NCBI RefSeq assembly: GCF_002269125.1
Contig: NZ_NQKI01000003.1
Coordinates: 62,001 to 126,000 of the forward strand
Direction: 5' to 3'
From: Pseudomonas lundensis
Lineage (GTDB): Bacteria > Pseudomonadota > Gammaproteobacteria > Pseudomonadales > Pseudomonadaceae
Length of the DNA: 64,000 bases
Shown piece by piece: positions 34,606-43,610 of the stretch. A program made the position numbers and the translations under genes. The stretch's first letter is position 1. Each line of letters starts with the position of its first letter. Under the pieces are notes generated by a model. It worked only from the letters and a program-made list of their open reading frames with translations. It ran no database searches and was not told the DNA's origin.

Positions 34606-34775
34606 GGCAGGATCCGAAAAGTTAGGCCTGCGAGTATGCCGCAGCAATGGAAGCCGCTCTATAGGGCGACATGAAACATCCTGTGATATTCCCGAAGGCC
34701 CCTGCCTTTAGCCAAGCCAGGCTGTGGTGAGCGTGCTTATAATGCGGCGCAAAAAAAGATCGCTGGAGATGAGAG

Positions 34776-35138
34776 ATGTTGTTACGCGGCCTGACCTGGC
34801 TGGTGCTGTTTCAATTGCTCGGCACTGCCCTCAATCACTTGTTCATCCCTGTGCTGCCCGGCCCGATCATCGGGTTGTTGCTGCTTTTGGTCTTTCTGAT
34901 CGTGCGCGGTGAAGTCAGCGAGCCCTTGAGTCAGGCGGCCAGCGGTCTGTTGCGCTATCTCCCGTTGCTGCTGGTGCCACCGGCGGTGGGCGTGATGGTT
35001 TACGCCAGTGATATTGCTGCCGATTTTTGGGCGATTGTTGGCGCTCTGGTGCTGTCGCTGCTGTTGTCGATGGCGTTCGTGGGTGTGCTGATGCAGCGTT
35101 TGCTCAAGCGTCATCAAGCGCCGGAGGAGCGGCCATGA
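34776..35138 (+). CDS. lrgA: CidA/LrgA family holin-like protein
   Basis: 120 aa, four predicted membrane helices, with LVLFQLLGTALNHLFIPVLPGPIIGLLLLL and YLPLLLVPPAVGVMVY (conserved VPxxVG) quoted in part. LrgA/CidA proteins are small holin-like membrane proteins; in plants and bacteria the LrgAB pair has been linked to glycolate/pyruvate transport as well as to murein hydrolase control. The ATG follows a GGAGATGAGAG site; a TATAAT lies at 34738-34743. lrgB overlaps by 4 nt. Confidence 0.9.
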   Translation: MLLRGLTWLVLFQLLGTALNHLFIPVLPGPIIGLLLLLVFLIVRGEVSEPLSQAASGLLRYLPLLLVPPAVGVMVYASDIAADFWAIVGALVLSLLLSMAFVGVLMQRLLKRHQAPEERP

Positions 35139-35851
35139 CCCTGGAATGGCAAGGCGCATGGCAGGCTGTGATCCATCATCCGCTGTTCGGCATTGGCATT
35201 ACCCTGGGTGCCTATCAGATGGTGCTGGCGGCTTTTGAGAAAACCCGCTGGATTTTCCTGCAACCGGTATTGGCTTCGATGCTGCTGGTTATCGGTGTGC
35301 TGCTCAGTTGTGGCCTGAGCTACGACGAATACCGCAAAAGCACCGATATTCTGAGCATCCTGCTGGGGCCGGCCACTGTGGCGCTGGCCGTGCCGCTGTA
35401 CTTGAACCTGCGAAGAATCCGGCAACTGTTCTGGCCCATCTTTACTACGCTGGTGATTGGGGGGGTGTTTGCCACCGGTCTCGTGGTGGTGTTGGGCTGG
35501 TGGTTCGGCACCGAGCACATGGTGCTGATGACGCTGGCGCCCAAGTCGGTGACCTCGCCGATTGCTATGCTGGTGGCGGAGCAAATTGGCGGTGTCGCAG
35601 CACTGGCGGCGGTGTTTGTGCTGATTACCGGGGTCATTGGCGCGATTGCCGGGCCGGGCTTGCTTAGCCTGCTGCATGTTCACAGCGCTGAAGCGCGGGG
35701 CATGGCGCTGGGCATGACGGCTCACGCAGTCGGGACGTCAGTGGCCTTGCAGGAAGGTGAAGAGTGCGGCGCCTTCGCGGCGTTGGCGATGAGTTTAATG
35801 GGTGTGGGCACAGCGGTATTTCTACCGTTGGCCGTCAGCCTCATGGTGTAA
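35135..35851 (+). CDS. lrgB: LrgB family membrane protein
   Basis: 238 aa with about seven membrane segments. Conserved LrgB features: GPATVALAVPLY, LAPKSVTSPIAM (the family's best-conserved motif), GPGLLSLL and GMTAHAVGTSVALQEGEE near the end. It works with LrgA as a two-part exporter/transport system. The ATG at 35135 overlaps the lrgA stop, showing translational coupling; a LON-domain gene begins 10 nt after its stop. Confidence 0.92.
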   Translation: MTLEWQGAWQAVIHHPLFGIGITLGAYQMVLAAFEKTRWIFLQPVLASMLLVIGVLLSCGLSYDEYRKSTDILSILLGPATVALAVPLYLNLRRIRQLFWPIFTTLVIGGVFATGLVVVLGWWFGTEHMVLMTLAPKSVTSPIAMLVAEQIGGVAALAAVFVLITGVIGAIAGPGLLSLLHVHSAEARGMALGMTAHAVGTSVALQEGEECGAFAALAMSLMGVGTAVFLPLAVSLMV

Positions 35852-35861
35852 GGACGTAGAC

Positions 35862-36464
35862 ATGACATTGCCGTTGTTTCCTCTCAAGACTGTGCTGTTT
35901 CCCGGGTGTGTACTGGATCTGCAAATTTTTGAGGCGCGCTACCTCGACATGATTAGCCGTTGTATGAAGCAGGGGACCGGCTTTGGGGTGGTGTGCATTC
36001 TGGAGGGTAGTGAAGTGGGCGATGCCCCCGAAGACATTGCACTCATCGGGTGCGAAGCGCTCATCCGCGATTTTCAACAGCAGGACAACGGCCTGCTGGG
36101 CATACGGGTCGAAGGCGGGCGCCGCTTTGAAATTCTGAGCATGGACCTGCAGCGCGACCAGTTATTACAGGCCGACGTTGAATGGCTGGACGAGATCCCC
36201 GAACAACCCCTGACGGACGAAGACCAAGACTTGCTGGCGCTGCTCAAAGCGTTGGCCGAGCACCCCATGGTGGCGGCGCTGAACATGAACCCTGACGTTG
36301 TGGGGCAGCAATCGCTGGCCAATCAACTGGCCTACTTGCTGCCTTTTGCCGAGGAAGACAAGCTTGAACTGCTGCAAGTCGATGACCCGCAGCAGCGTCT
36401 GGACGGTATTCAGGTGTTGCTGGACGAAATGCAGGGCGAGTATCAAGGCGAAACCTTGAATTGA
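35862..36464 (+). CDS. LON substrate-binding-domain protein
   Basis: 200 aa, only the N-terminal domain of Lon protease (PUA-like) without ATPase or protease parts. It begins LPLFPLKTVLFPGCVLDLQIFEARYLDM in part, then GVVCILEGSE and a helical C-terminal half. Such stand-alone proteins are common in Proteobacteria; function is not established. It follows lrgB closely with GGACGT before the ATG and is probably in that operon. Confidence 0.87.
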   Translation: MTLPLFPLKTVLFPGCVLDLQIFEARYLDMISRCMKQGTGFGVVCILEGSEVGDAPEDIALIGCEALIRDFQQQDNGLLGIRVEGGRRFEILSMDLQRDQLLQADVEWLDEIPEQPLTDEDQDLLALLKALAEHPMVAALNMNPDVVGQQSLANQLAYLLPFAEEDKLELLQVDDPQQRLDGIQVLLDEMQGEYQGETLN

Positions 36465-36486
36465 TCCCCGCCCTGCGTTTCAGCTG

Positions 36487-37803
36487 TCAATACGCGTAGC
36501 GCAGCAGCTCTTTGGACATGTGCGCCAACATAAAAAAGCCATACAACGCCATGCTGGCGGGCAGGATCAGCCACCAGACTTTCTGCGGTACGGGGTTTAA
36601 TGGCATGTAGCGTTGACACAGGGCCAGACCGAAGGCATTGACCGTGATTGCCAACAACGCACCGGCCATGATGTCTGTTGGCCAGTGAGCGCCGAGGTAC
36701 ACCCGCGACATGGCGACGGTGATCGCCAGCAGGCATCCCAGCAATACCCACGTGATACGCATACGCTGCGGTTGCTCGCGCCCGGCAAGAATCGCCAACG
36801 CCACAAAGAACGCAAACGCGCCCGAGCTGTGGCCGCTAGGCATGCTGTAACTGGTCAGCGGATCAACCAGTACGTCAGGGCGAACCCGGGCGAAAAACAG
36901 CTTGGTGGCGGTATTGGCCAGCGCTGTGAATAACGTCACCCCGCCGAAGAAAAACATCGCGCGCCATTGCCGGGTCAGCAACAGGATGATGCACACCAGT
37001 GCCGCCGCCAGAAACTGGGTGCGGAAGTTGCCGATTTGCGTCACCAGCACGGCGGCCATGTCCATGGTGCTGCTGCGATGTTCCTGCACCAGCGCAGAAA
37101 TGCCCTGATCCAGCGCTGTCATGTACGGGTAGCCAACGAACAACGCCAACAGAAGCGTCAGGCTCAGTGCACCGATCAGCAAGGTGGCCCTGGATTGACG
37201 CCGAATGCTGGCGTTGATGCTCAACCCCAACAAGGCCGCCAGCCCGACCGCGACTATCGCCGCTTGTGGCCAGAAGCCGTCAGGCAATGGCAAGCGGATG
37301 GCGGCGCCGGTCGCCCAGCCGGGCAGCAGGTACGCCACCGACCAGCCAATGCCGGCCAGCAGGCTGACGCCGATAAACCGCGGGATGGGCATGTCGCACA
37401 TGCCTGCCACCATCGGCAACATGGGGCGTAGCGGGCCGATGAAGCGCCCCACCAGCAAACTGACGATGCCGTACTTGTGAAAGTAACCTTCGGCGCCGTT
37501 CATCCACTCGGGGTGAGTGCGCAGCAGCGGCAGGCGCCGAATATTCTGATGGAAGCGTCTGCCCAGCGCGTATGAGGCAACATCTCCCAGCAAGCCGCCG
37601 AGAAAGCCGAGCAATAACGTTTCGCCCAGGGACAAGGCGCCGCTGCCCGCCATAACGGCGATTGCAAACAACAGCACGGTGCCCGGCACAATAATCCCGG
37701 CAATGGCCAGGCATTCAACGCACGCCACAATAAATACCGCGAGGCCCAGCCACTGCGGGTTGGCTGTTAGCCAGCCAGTTACGCTATCGAGCCATGGGCC
37801 CAT
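36487..37803 (-). CDS. DedA-PAP2 fusion membrane phosphatase
   Basis: 438 aa. Residues about 1-200 are a DedA (VTT) domain (GIIVPGTVLLFAIA, GDVASYALGRRFH, FHKYGIVSLLVGRFIGPLRPMLP). Residues about 230-430 are a PAP2-type lipid phosphatase with all three motifs: KLFFARVRPD, YSMPSGHSSGAF (catalytic His) and SRVYLGAHWPTD. The likely substrate is undecaprenyl pyrophosphate or phosphatidylglycerophosphate, with the DedA part flipping the lipid product; that is inference. It is convergent with the LON-domain gene (22-nt gap). It might matter that pgpA is missing at its normal locus. Confidence 0.9.
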   Translation of the reverse strand: MGPWLDSVTGWLTANPQWLGLAVFIVACVECLAIAGIIVPGTVLLFAIAVMAGSGALSLGETLLLGFLGGLLGDVASYALGRRFHQNIRRLPLLRTHPEWMNGAEGYFHKYGIVSLLVGRFIGPLRPMLPMVAGMCDMPIPRFIGVSLLAGIGWSVAYLLPGWATGAAIRLPLPDGFWPQAAIVAVGLAALLGLSINASIRRQSRATLLIGALSLTLLLALFVGYPYMTALDQGISALVQEHRSSTMDMAAVLVTQIGNFRTQFLAAALVCIILLLTRQWRAMFFFGGVTLFTALANTATKLFFARVRPDVLVDPLTSYSMPSGHSSGAFAFFVALAILAGREQPQRMRITWVLLGCLLAITVAMSRVYLGAHWPTDIMAGALLAITVNAFGLALCQRYMPLNPVPQKVWWLILPASMALYGFFMLAHMSKELLRYAY

Positions 37804-37851
37804 GTTTCAATTTCCTTTTGATCGTCGGTTAAGTCTTTTAAGCAGTGGCAA

Positions 37852-38520
37852 TTACGCGTGATCCAGGATCACGTAGTCCTTGCCTTCAACCTGGCCGCGC
37901 CTCAACGGGTTGCGCGTGCAATACGCAGCGTAGTCAGCGTCGACAAAGCGGTACATCAGGTATTCATCCCGCCCGTGGGGGATGCCCAGGCGCGTGGTTT
38001 GAATCACATGCGAGGGTTGTTGTGCGACGTCATCGACCCGTAAACGTTCGGGGTCGAAACATTTTGCATCCCATTCAGGCACTTTCAGGCCCAGCGCCTT
38101 GCACAGCAGGGTTTGCCCGGCGCAGAGCTTTTGGTCGGGGCGCGGTCGACCTTGAGTATCGGGGTTGTTGCGCTGCATGAGCGCCAGACTGTCCGGGCCT
38201 GATAAGTCGTCGACCCATGGGTAAGCCGATTTGATCAGTACCGCATTGCCCGGGCCGTGGGCACTGAAGTTCAAGGAATCGCCGCCGCGAGCGTAGTACA
38301 TATAAATGTGCCCGCCATCGAGAAACAGCGCCTTGCGCTTTTCGGTGTAGCCCAGCGAGGCATGGCTGCCTTTGTCGACGCAGTAATACGCTTCGGTTTC
38401 GATAATGCGCGCACTGAGCCACAGGCCGTTGACCCGGTGGCGGATGACCTTGCCCAAGAGTTCGCGGGCAACACGTTGAGCATCTCGGTCGAAAAAGGAA
38501 TCCGGCAGCACGTTTGGCAT
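37852..38520 (-). CDS. mpg: 3-methyladenine DNA glycosylase, AAG/MPG family
   Basis: 222 aa. Removes alkylated purines in base-excision repair. The AAG fold is shown by ARELLGKVIRH, ARIIETEAYYCVDKGSHAS (catalytic Glu), MYYARGGDSLNF and the C-terminal GRPRPDQKLCAGQTLLCKALGL in part. The ATG at 38520 is chosen; the frame extends 42 nt further with hydrophobic residues unlike the family start. It precedes the PAP2 fusion gene on the same strand, 48 nt apart. Confidence 0.9.
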   Translation of the reverse strand: MPNVLPDSFFDRDAQRVARELLGKVIRHRVNGLWLSARIIETEAYYCVDKGSHASLGYTEKRKALFLDGGHIYMYYARGGDSLNFSAHGPGNAVLIKSAYPWVDDLSGPDSLALMQRNNPDTQGRPRPDQKLCAGQTLLCKALGLKVPEWDAKCFDPERLRVDDVAQQPSHVIQTTRLGIPHGRDEYLMYRFVDADYAAYCTRNPLRRGQVEGKDYVILDHA

Positions 38521-38633
38521 CTTCAGGGCTATCACATCAGTGGCTAAAAGGGCGCAGATCATAGCAAGACCTGCTTAATTCGCGCTGAACACTGTGTATT
38601 TGTGGTCCATTTCGACCATCCGCCTGCCACCGC

Positions 38634-38662
38634 TGTGCGTAAGGCAGCATGATCGCTATAAT
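38634..38662 (+). promoter_or_regulatory. Probable proA promoter
   Basis: A perfect -10 TATAAT at 38657-38662 lies 36 nt before the proA start, in the gap between divergent mpg and proA. The -35 position (38634-38639, TGTGCG) is weak. Confidence 0.5.
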
Positions 38663-38697
38663 CGGCCGCTTTCCTCTCTGCCAAGACCATTGAGACC

Positions 38698-39969
38698 ATG
38701 ACTGAGTCCGTTCTTGACTACATGACCCGCCTGGGTCGCGCTGCCCGTGAAGCTTCCCGTGTGATTGGCCGAGCCAGCACCGGGCAAAAAAACCGTGCCT
38801 TGCTGGCGGCTGCCGCTGCCCTGGACGCTGCGCGACCGGAACTGACTGCCGCCAATGAGCAGGATCTGGCGGCGGGTCGGGCCAATGGTCTTGAGCCTGC
38901 CATGCTGGAGCGCCTGGCGCTGACCCCAGCGCGCATCGACGGCATGATCGTCGGTCTGCGCCAGGTGGCCAGCCTGCCGGACCCGGTCGGCGCCATTCGT
39001 GACATGAGCTACCGCCCTTCGGGTATTCAGGTGGGCAAGATGCGCGTGCCGTTGGGCGTGGTCGGTATCATTTATGAGTCGCGCCCCAATGTGACCATCG
39101 ACGCCGCGAGCCTGTGCCTGAAATCCGGCAATGCCACCATTCTGCGCGGAGGCTCCGAGGCGATTCACTCCAATCGGGCCATTGCAGCCTGTATCCAGCG
39201 AGGTCTGGCCGAGGCCGGTCTGCCGCCGGCGGTGGTGCAAGTCGTTGAAGTGACCGATCGCGCAGCGGTTGGTGCCTTGATTACCATGCCTGAATACGTG
39301 GACGTGATCGTGCCCCGTGGCGGCAAAGGCCTGATCGAGCGAGTCAGCCGTGATGCACGGGTGCCGGTCATCAAGCATCTGGACGGCATTTGCCATGTGT
39401 ATGTCAGCGCCCATGCCGACCTGCCAAAGGCGCAACGTATTGCGTTCAACGCCAAAACGTACCGCTACGGCATTTGCGGGGCGATGGAAACACTGCTGGT
39501 GGATCAAGCCGTTGCGGCCGAATTTCTGCCCGCGATGGCTGAGCAATTTCGCGCCAAGGGCGTCGAACTGCGTGGTTGCGAGCGCACCCAGGCGCTGATT
39601 GACGTTGCGCCGGCCACAGAAGACGACTGGCACACCGAATATCTGGACGCGAAGTTGTCGATCCGCGTGGTCGACGGGCTGGACGCGGCGATTGAACACA
39701 TCAACCACTATGGCTCCCATCACACCGACTCGATCGTCACCGAACATCAAGGCGACGCCCGGCGTTTCATGGCTGAAGTGGACTCCAGTTCGGTGATGCT
39801 CAACACCCCGACCTGCTTCGCGGATGGATTTGAATACGGATTGGGTGCGGAGATTGGCATTTCTACTGATAAGCTGCACGCCCGCGGCCCGGTGGGTCTC
39901 GAAGGTCTGACCTGCGAGAAGTACATTGTGGTCGGTGACGGACAACTGCGCGGTCAGGAGCCGGTGTGA
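38698..39969 (+). CDS. proA: Gamma-glutamyl phosphate reductase
   Basis: Second step of proline synthesis: reduces gamma-glutamyl phosphate to glutamate semialdehyde. 423 aa. Landmarks: [28 protein letters not shown] in part, [24 protein letters not shown], the catalytic region [13 protein letters not shown] with its Cys, and [16 protein letters not shown] at the end. nadD begins 2 nt after the stop, and the run continues to rsfS and rlmH. Confidence 0.96.
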   Translation: MTESVLDYMTRLGRAAREASRVIGRASTGQKNRALLAAAAALDAARPELTAANEQDLAAGRANGLEPAMLERLALTPARIDGMIVGLRQVASLPDPVGAIRDMSYRPSGIQVGKMRVPLGVVGIIYESRPNVTIDAASLCLKSGNATILRGGSEAIHSNRAIAACIQRGLAEAGLPPAVVQVVEVTDRAAVGALITMPEYVDVIVPRGGKGLIERVSRDARVPVIKHLDGICHVYVSAHADLPKAQRIAFNAKTYRYGICGAMETLLVDQAVAAEFLPAMAEQFRAKGVELRGCERTQALIDVAPATEDDWHTEYLDAKLSIRVVDGLDAAIEHINHYGSHHTDSIVTEHQGDARRFMAEVDSSSVMLNTPTCFADGFEYGLGAEIGISTDKLHARGPVGLEGLTCEKYIVVGDGQLRGQEPV

Positions 39970-39970
39970 T

Positions 39971-40660
39971 TTGATCGACCTTGAAGCGTCCGCGCACGCA
40001 GCGAAGAACGACGCGTTACCCCGGCGCATAGGCGTCCTGGGTGGAACCTTCGATCCGGTGCACATCGGGCATTTGCGCGGCGCGCTGGAAGTTGCCGAGA
40101 TGATGGAACTCGATGAGCTGCGTCTGACACCCAACGCCCGGCCGCCCCATCGCGACACGCCACAGGTGTCGGCGCATGATCGTCTGGCGATGGTCCAGTG
40201 CGCGGTTGAAGGAGTGGCTACGCTGGTGGTAGACGCCCGGGAACTGCAACGGGACAAGCCGTCCTACACCATTGACACCCTGGAACTGATGCGCGCCGAA
40301 CTGGCCGCTGATGACCAGTTGTTTTTATTGCTGGGTTGGGACGCGTTTTGCGGCCTGCCCACATGGCACCGCTGGGAAGAGTTGCTCCAGCATTGCCATA
40401 TCCTGGTGCTTCAGCGCCCGGATGCCGACAGCGAACCGCCGGATGCCTTGCGCAACCTGCTGGCAGCGCGCTCGGTAAGCGACCCGCTGGCCTTGAAAGG
40501 GCCGAGCGGACAGATTGCATTCGTCTGGCAGACACCGCTCGCGGTATCCGCCACCCAGATCCGTCAACTGCTGGCCAGCGGTAAGTCGGTACGTTATCTG
40601 GTGCCCGACGCGGTCCTGGCCTACATCGATGCGCACGGACTGTACCGTGCGTCGAACTGA
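39971..40660 (+). CDS. nadD: Nicotinate-nucleotide adenylyltransferase
   Basis: Adenylates nicotinate mononucleotide in NAD synthesis. 229 aa. Nucleotidyltransferase motifs [16 protein letters not shown] and [16 protein letters not shown] (SxTxxR) are intact. There is no ATG or GTG in a reasonable place: the frame contains TTG at 39971, 9 nt after CAGGAG and 2 nt after the proA stop, which I take as the start, although it adds about 20 residues before RRIGVLGG. The family normally starts 3 residues before that motif. Confidence 0.92.
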   Translation: MIDLEASAHAAKNDALPRRIGVLGGTFDPVHIGHLRGALEVAEMMELDELRLTPNARPPHRDTPQVSAHDRLAMVQCAVEGVATLVVDARELQRDKPSYTIDTLELMRAELAADDQLFLLLGWDAFCGLPTWHRWEELLQHCHILVLQRPDADSEPPDALRNLLAARSVSDPLALKGPSGQIAFVWQTPLAVSATQIRQLLASGKSVRYLVPDAVLAYIDAHGLYRASN

Positions 40661-40666
40661 AAAGGC

Positions 40667-40702
40667 GTGTTTCAAGGCGCGATTTGACGTGTATTGAAAC
40701 AC
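40667..40702. repeat. Inverted repeat between nadD and rsfS
   Basis: Perfect 9-bp arms GTGTTTCAA (40667-40675) and TTGAAACAC (40694-40702) with 18 nt between. It fills most of the 70-nt gap. It may be an RNA hairpin or a protein site; no T-run follows. Confidence 0.5.
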
Positions 40703-40730
40703 CCGAACATACGAGCAAAACGAGTTTTAT

Positions 40731-41225
40731 ATGACCAACAAAGATGTAAGCAAAGTTAAGCGCAAAGGCACGTTCAAGAGCGCACCCCTGCCTGAAAAAG
40801 CCCAGCCGACTGAAATCCTGAAAGGCGAAGAACTGGTCAAAGTGGCCGTGACGGCTCTGGAAGACGTCAAGGCTCAGGACATTCAAGTGATCGACGTGCG
40901 CGACAAGCACAGCATCACCGACTTCATGATCATTGCCACCGGTACGTCGAACCGTCAGATCGGCGCGATGCTGGACAAGGTTCGCGAAGCGGTCAAGGCA
41001 CTGGGTGTCAAACCGTTGGGCGAAGAAGGCAAGGGCGACAGCGACTGGGTTCTGCTGGACATGGACGACGTGATCGTTCACATGATGACCGCCAGTGCAC
41101 GTCAGTTCTACGACCTGGAGCGTCTGTGGGCCGGTGCGGAACAAAGCCGTGCAGGCAGCGCTGCTCACCACAGCCCGGAAAACACCCACGAGCATTTCCT
41201 CAAGCTCAACAAAGACCAAGAGTAA
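40731..41225 (+). CDS. rsfS: Ribosomal silencing factor RsfS
   Basis: 164 aa. Binds ribosomal protein L14 and blocks subunit joining in starvation. The core (about 35-140) has LEDVKAQDIQVIDVRD, MIIATGTSNRQIGAMLD, GEGKGDSDWVLLDMDDVIVHMM in part and ARQFYDLERLW. It carries a basic N-terminal tail of about 30 residues and a C-terminal tail beyond the usual 105-residue core, as in other Pseudomonas. rlmH follows after 9 nt. Confidence 0.95.
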   Translation: MTNKDVSKVKRKGTFKSAPLPEKAQPTEILKGEELVKVAVTALEDVKAQDIQVIDVRDKHSITDFMIIATGTSNRQIGAMLDKVREAVKALGVKPLGEEGKGDSDWVLLDMDDVIVHMMTASARQFYDLERLWAGAEQSRAGSAAHHSPENTHEHFLKLNKDQE

Positions 41226-41234
41226 GGGTTAGCT

Positions 41235-41702
41235 GTGCGCCTGCGTTTGATCGCTGTCGGTTCGCGTATGCCTAAATGGGTGGAAGAAGGCTGGCATGAG
41301 TATGCCAAGCGCCTGCCATCCGAGCTGGCCCTTGAACTGGTAGAAATACCGCTCAATACCCGCGGCAAGAATGCCGACGTGGCCCGCTTCATCCGTCAGG
41401 AAGGCGAGGCCATGCTGGCCAAGGTCGGTCCGGGCGAGCGCATTGTCACGCTGGAAGTGCATGGCAAACCCTGGAGCACCGAGCAGCTGGCGGTCGAACT
41501 GGACCGCTGGCGCCTGGACTCGCGCACCGTGAACTTTATGGTCGGCGGCCCCGAAGGGCTGGCGCCGGAAGTCTGTGCACGTGCCGATCAGCGCTGGTCG
41601 CTGTCGCCGTTGACGTTGCCGCACCCGTTGGTAAGGATTCTGATTGGTGAGCAGTTGTATCGCGCCTGGACGGTTTTGTCCGGGCACCCTTATCACAAAT
41701 AG
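41235..41702 (+). CDS. rlmH: 23S rRNA (pseudouridine1915-N3)-methyltransferase
   Basis: 155-aa SPOUT methyltransferase modifying helix 69 of 23S rRNA. It begins [19 protein letters not shown], contains the knot motif [14 protein letters not shown] and ends [20 protein letters not shown] in part, all typical. The start codon is GTG. Placed between rsfS and mrdA as in most gammaproteobacteria; PBP2 begins 12 nt after the stop. Confidence 0.97.
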   Translation: MRLRLIAVGSRMPKWVEEGWHEYAKRLPSELALELVEIPLNTRGKNADVARFIRQEGEAMLAKVGPGERIVTLEVHGKPWSTEQLAVELDRWRLDSRTVNFMVGGPEGLAPEVCARADQRWSLSPLTLPHPLVRILIGEQLYRAWTVLSGHPYHK

Positions 41703-41714
41703 TCAGCGTCCCGA

Positions 41715-43610
41715 ATGTCTCAGCCAATTCGCCTCAAAGACCACGAGAAAGACGCACGTCTTGTGCGCAGCCGCGTCGTGGTCGGCGCAATTGTGGTGGT
41801 GGCGCTCATTTGTGCGCTGATTGCGCGTCTGTACTACTTGCAAGTCGTGCAGTACGAGTACCACTCGACCCTGTCTGAAAACAACCGGGTGCACGTGCAG
41901 CCGATCCCCCCGACACGCGGCCTGATTTTTGACCGCAACGGTGTGGTGATCGCGGACAACCGGCCCAGCTTCAGCCTGAGCATGACCCGCGAGCGTTCCG
42001 GTGACTGGCAGCAAGTGCTCGATGTGATTGTCGAGGTGTTGCAGCTCACGCCGGAAGACCGCGCCTTGTTCGAAAAGCGGATGCGGCAGGGGCGTCGGCC
42101 CTTCGAGCCGGTGCCCATTCTGTTTGAGCTCACTGAAGAACAGATCGCCCGAATTGCCGTGAACCAGTTCCGCCTGCCCGGGGTTGAAGTGGTTGCGCAA
42201 CTGGTACGTCACTACCCGCAGGGCGCGCACTTTGCGCATTCGGTGGGGTACATGGGGCGGATCAACGAGAAAGAACTTAAAACCCTCGATCCGGTGAATT
42301 ACAGCGGCACCCATCACATTGGTAAAACCGGCATCGAGCGCTTCTATGAAGCTGAGCTGCACGGTCAGGTGGGTTACGAAGAGGTCGAGACCAACGCCCG
42401 CGGCCGCGTGTTGCGCGTGCTCAAGCGAACGGACCCGATTCCCGGCAAAGATATCGTGCTCAGTCTCGACATCAAATTGCAGGAAGCTGCCGAGGAAGCG
42501 CTGGCCGGGCGACGTGGCGCCGTGGTGGCGTTGAATCCGAATACCGGCGAAGTCCTGGCGATGGTCAGTCAGCCTAGCTTCGACCCCAACCTGTTTGTCA
42601 CCGGTATCAGCTTCAAGGCGTATGCCGAATTGCGCGATTCGATCGACCGTCCGCTGTTCAATCGCATCTTGCGCGGGCTTTACCCGCCGGGTTCGACCAT
42701 CAAGCCTGCGGTGGCGATTGCCGGACTCGACAGCGGTGTGATTACCGGTGCTTCACGGGTCTACGATCCTGGCTACTACATGCTGCCCAATTACGATCAC
42801 AAGTACCGTAACTGGAACCGCAGCGGTGATGGCTATGTGGACTTGGACACGGCGATCATGCGTTCCAACGACACCTACTTTTATGACCTCGCCCACAAGC
42901 TGGGGATTGATCGTCTGTCGTCGTACATGAATCAGTTTGGTATCGGCCAGAAAGTCTCGCTCGACATGTTCGAAGAGTCCGCCGGTCTGATGCCGTCCCG
43001 CGAGTGGAAGCGGGCGACGCGGCGCCAGGCATGGTTCCCTGGCGAAACCCTGATTCTGGGCATCGGCCAGGGCTACATGCAGTCCACACCCCTGCAACTG
43101 GCCCAGGCCACGGCACTGATTGCCAGCAAGGGCAAATGGATCCGTCCGCACCTGGCCAAGACCATTGAAGGCGTACCGCCCGTTGACCCGAACCCGATGC
43201 CCGACATCGTGCTGCGTGACCCGTCCAACTGGGCCAAGGTCACCCACGGCATGCAGCAAGTGGTGCATGGCGCACGTGGGACGGCGCGGGTGGCGGGCGT
43301 TGGTGCGCAATACCTGATCGCTGGCAAGAGTGGTACGGCGCAGGTGGTGGCGATCAAGCAGGGCGAAAAATATGACCGCTCCAAAGTTCAGGAGCGCCAT
43401 CGCGACCACGCATTGTTCGTAGGCTTTGCCCCGGCTGACAACCCGCAGATTGCGGTCTCGGTCATGATTGAAAACGGCGAGGCGGGCAGCCGCGTCGCGT
43501 CGCCGGTCGTGCGCAAGGTCATGGATGCCTGGTTGCTGGATGCACAAGGCAAGCTCAAACCTGAGTACGCCAGCCCTTCAAAGGCGGAGGTTACGGCCCG
43601 TGATGAGTAA
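41715..43610 (+). CDS. mrdA: Penicillin-binding protein 2
   Basis: Transpeptidase of the elongasome. 631 aa: cytoplasmic tail, one membrane helix at about 21-43, pedestal with RGLIFDRNGVVIADNRP, and transpeptidase domain with SxxK at Ser327-Lys330 (PPGSTIKPA), SND (MRSNDTYFYD) and KSGTAQ. It crosslinks sidewall peptidoglycan with RodA. The stop overlaps the start of mrdB by 8 nt. Confidence 0.97.
   Translation: MSQPIRLKDHEKDARLVRSRVVVGAIVVVALICALIARLYYLQVVQYEYHSTLSENNRVHVQPIPPTRGLIFDRNGVVIADNRPSFSLSMTRERSGDWQQVLDVIVEVLQLTPEDRALFEKRMRQGRRPFEPVPILFELTEEQIARIAVNQFRLPGVEVVAQLVRHYPQGAHFAHSVGYMGRINEKELKTLDPVNYSGTHHIGKTGIERFYEAELHGQVGYEEVETNARGRVLRVLKRTDPIPGKDIVLSLDIKLQEAAEEALAGRRGAVVALNPNTGEVLAMVSQPSFDPNLFVTGISFKAYAELRDSIDRPLFNRILRGLYPPGSTIKPAVAIAGLDSGVITGASRVYDPGYYMLPNYDHKYRNWNRSGDGYVDLDTAIMRSNDTYFYDLAHKLGIDRLSSYMNQFGIGQKVSLDMFEESAGLMPSREWKRATRRQAWFPGETLILGIGQGYMQSTPLQLAQATALIASKGKWIRPHLAKTIEGVPPVDPNPMPDIVLRDPSNWAKVTHGMQQVVHGARGTARVAGVGAQYLIAGKSGTAQVVAIKQGEKYDRSKVQERHRDHALFVGFAPADNPQIAVSVMIENGEAGSRVASPVVRKVMDAWLLDAQGKLKPEYASPSKAEVTARDE

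Noticed and set aside
32926..34674. 582-codon plus-strand frame opposite the MORN-C13 gene
   Set aside because: Ala/Val-rich repetitive shadow created by the MORN repeats read in antisense.
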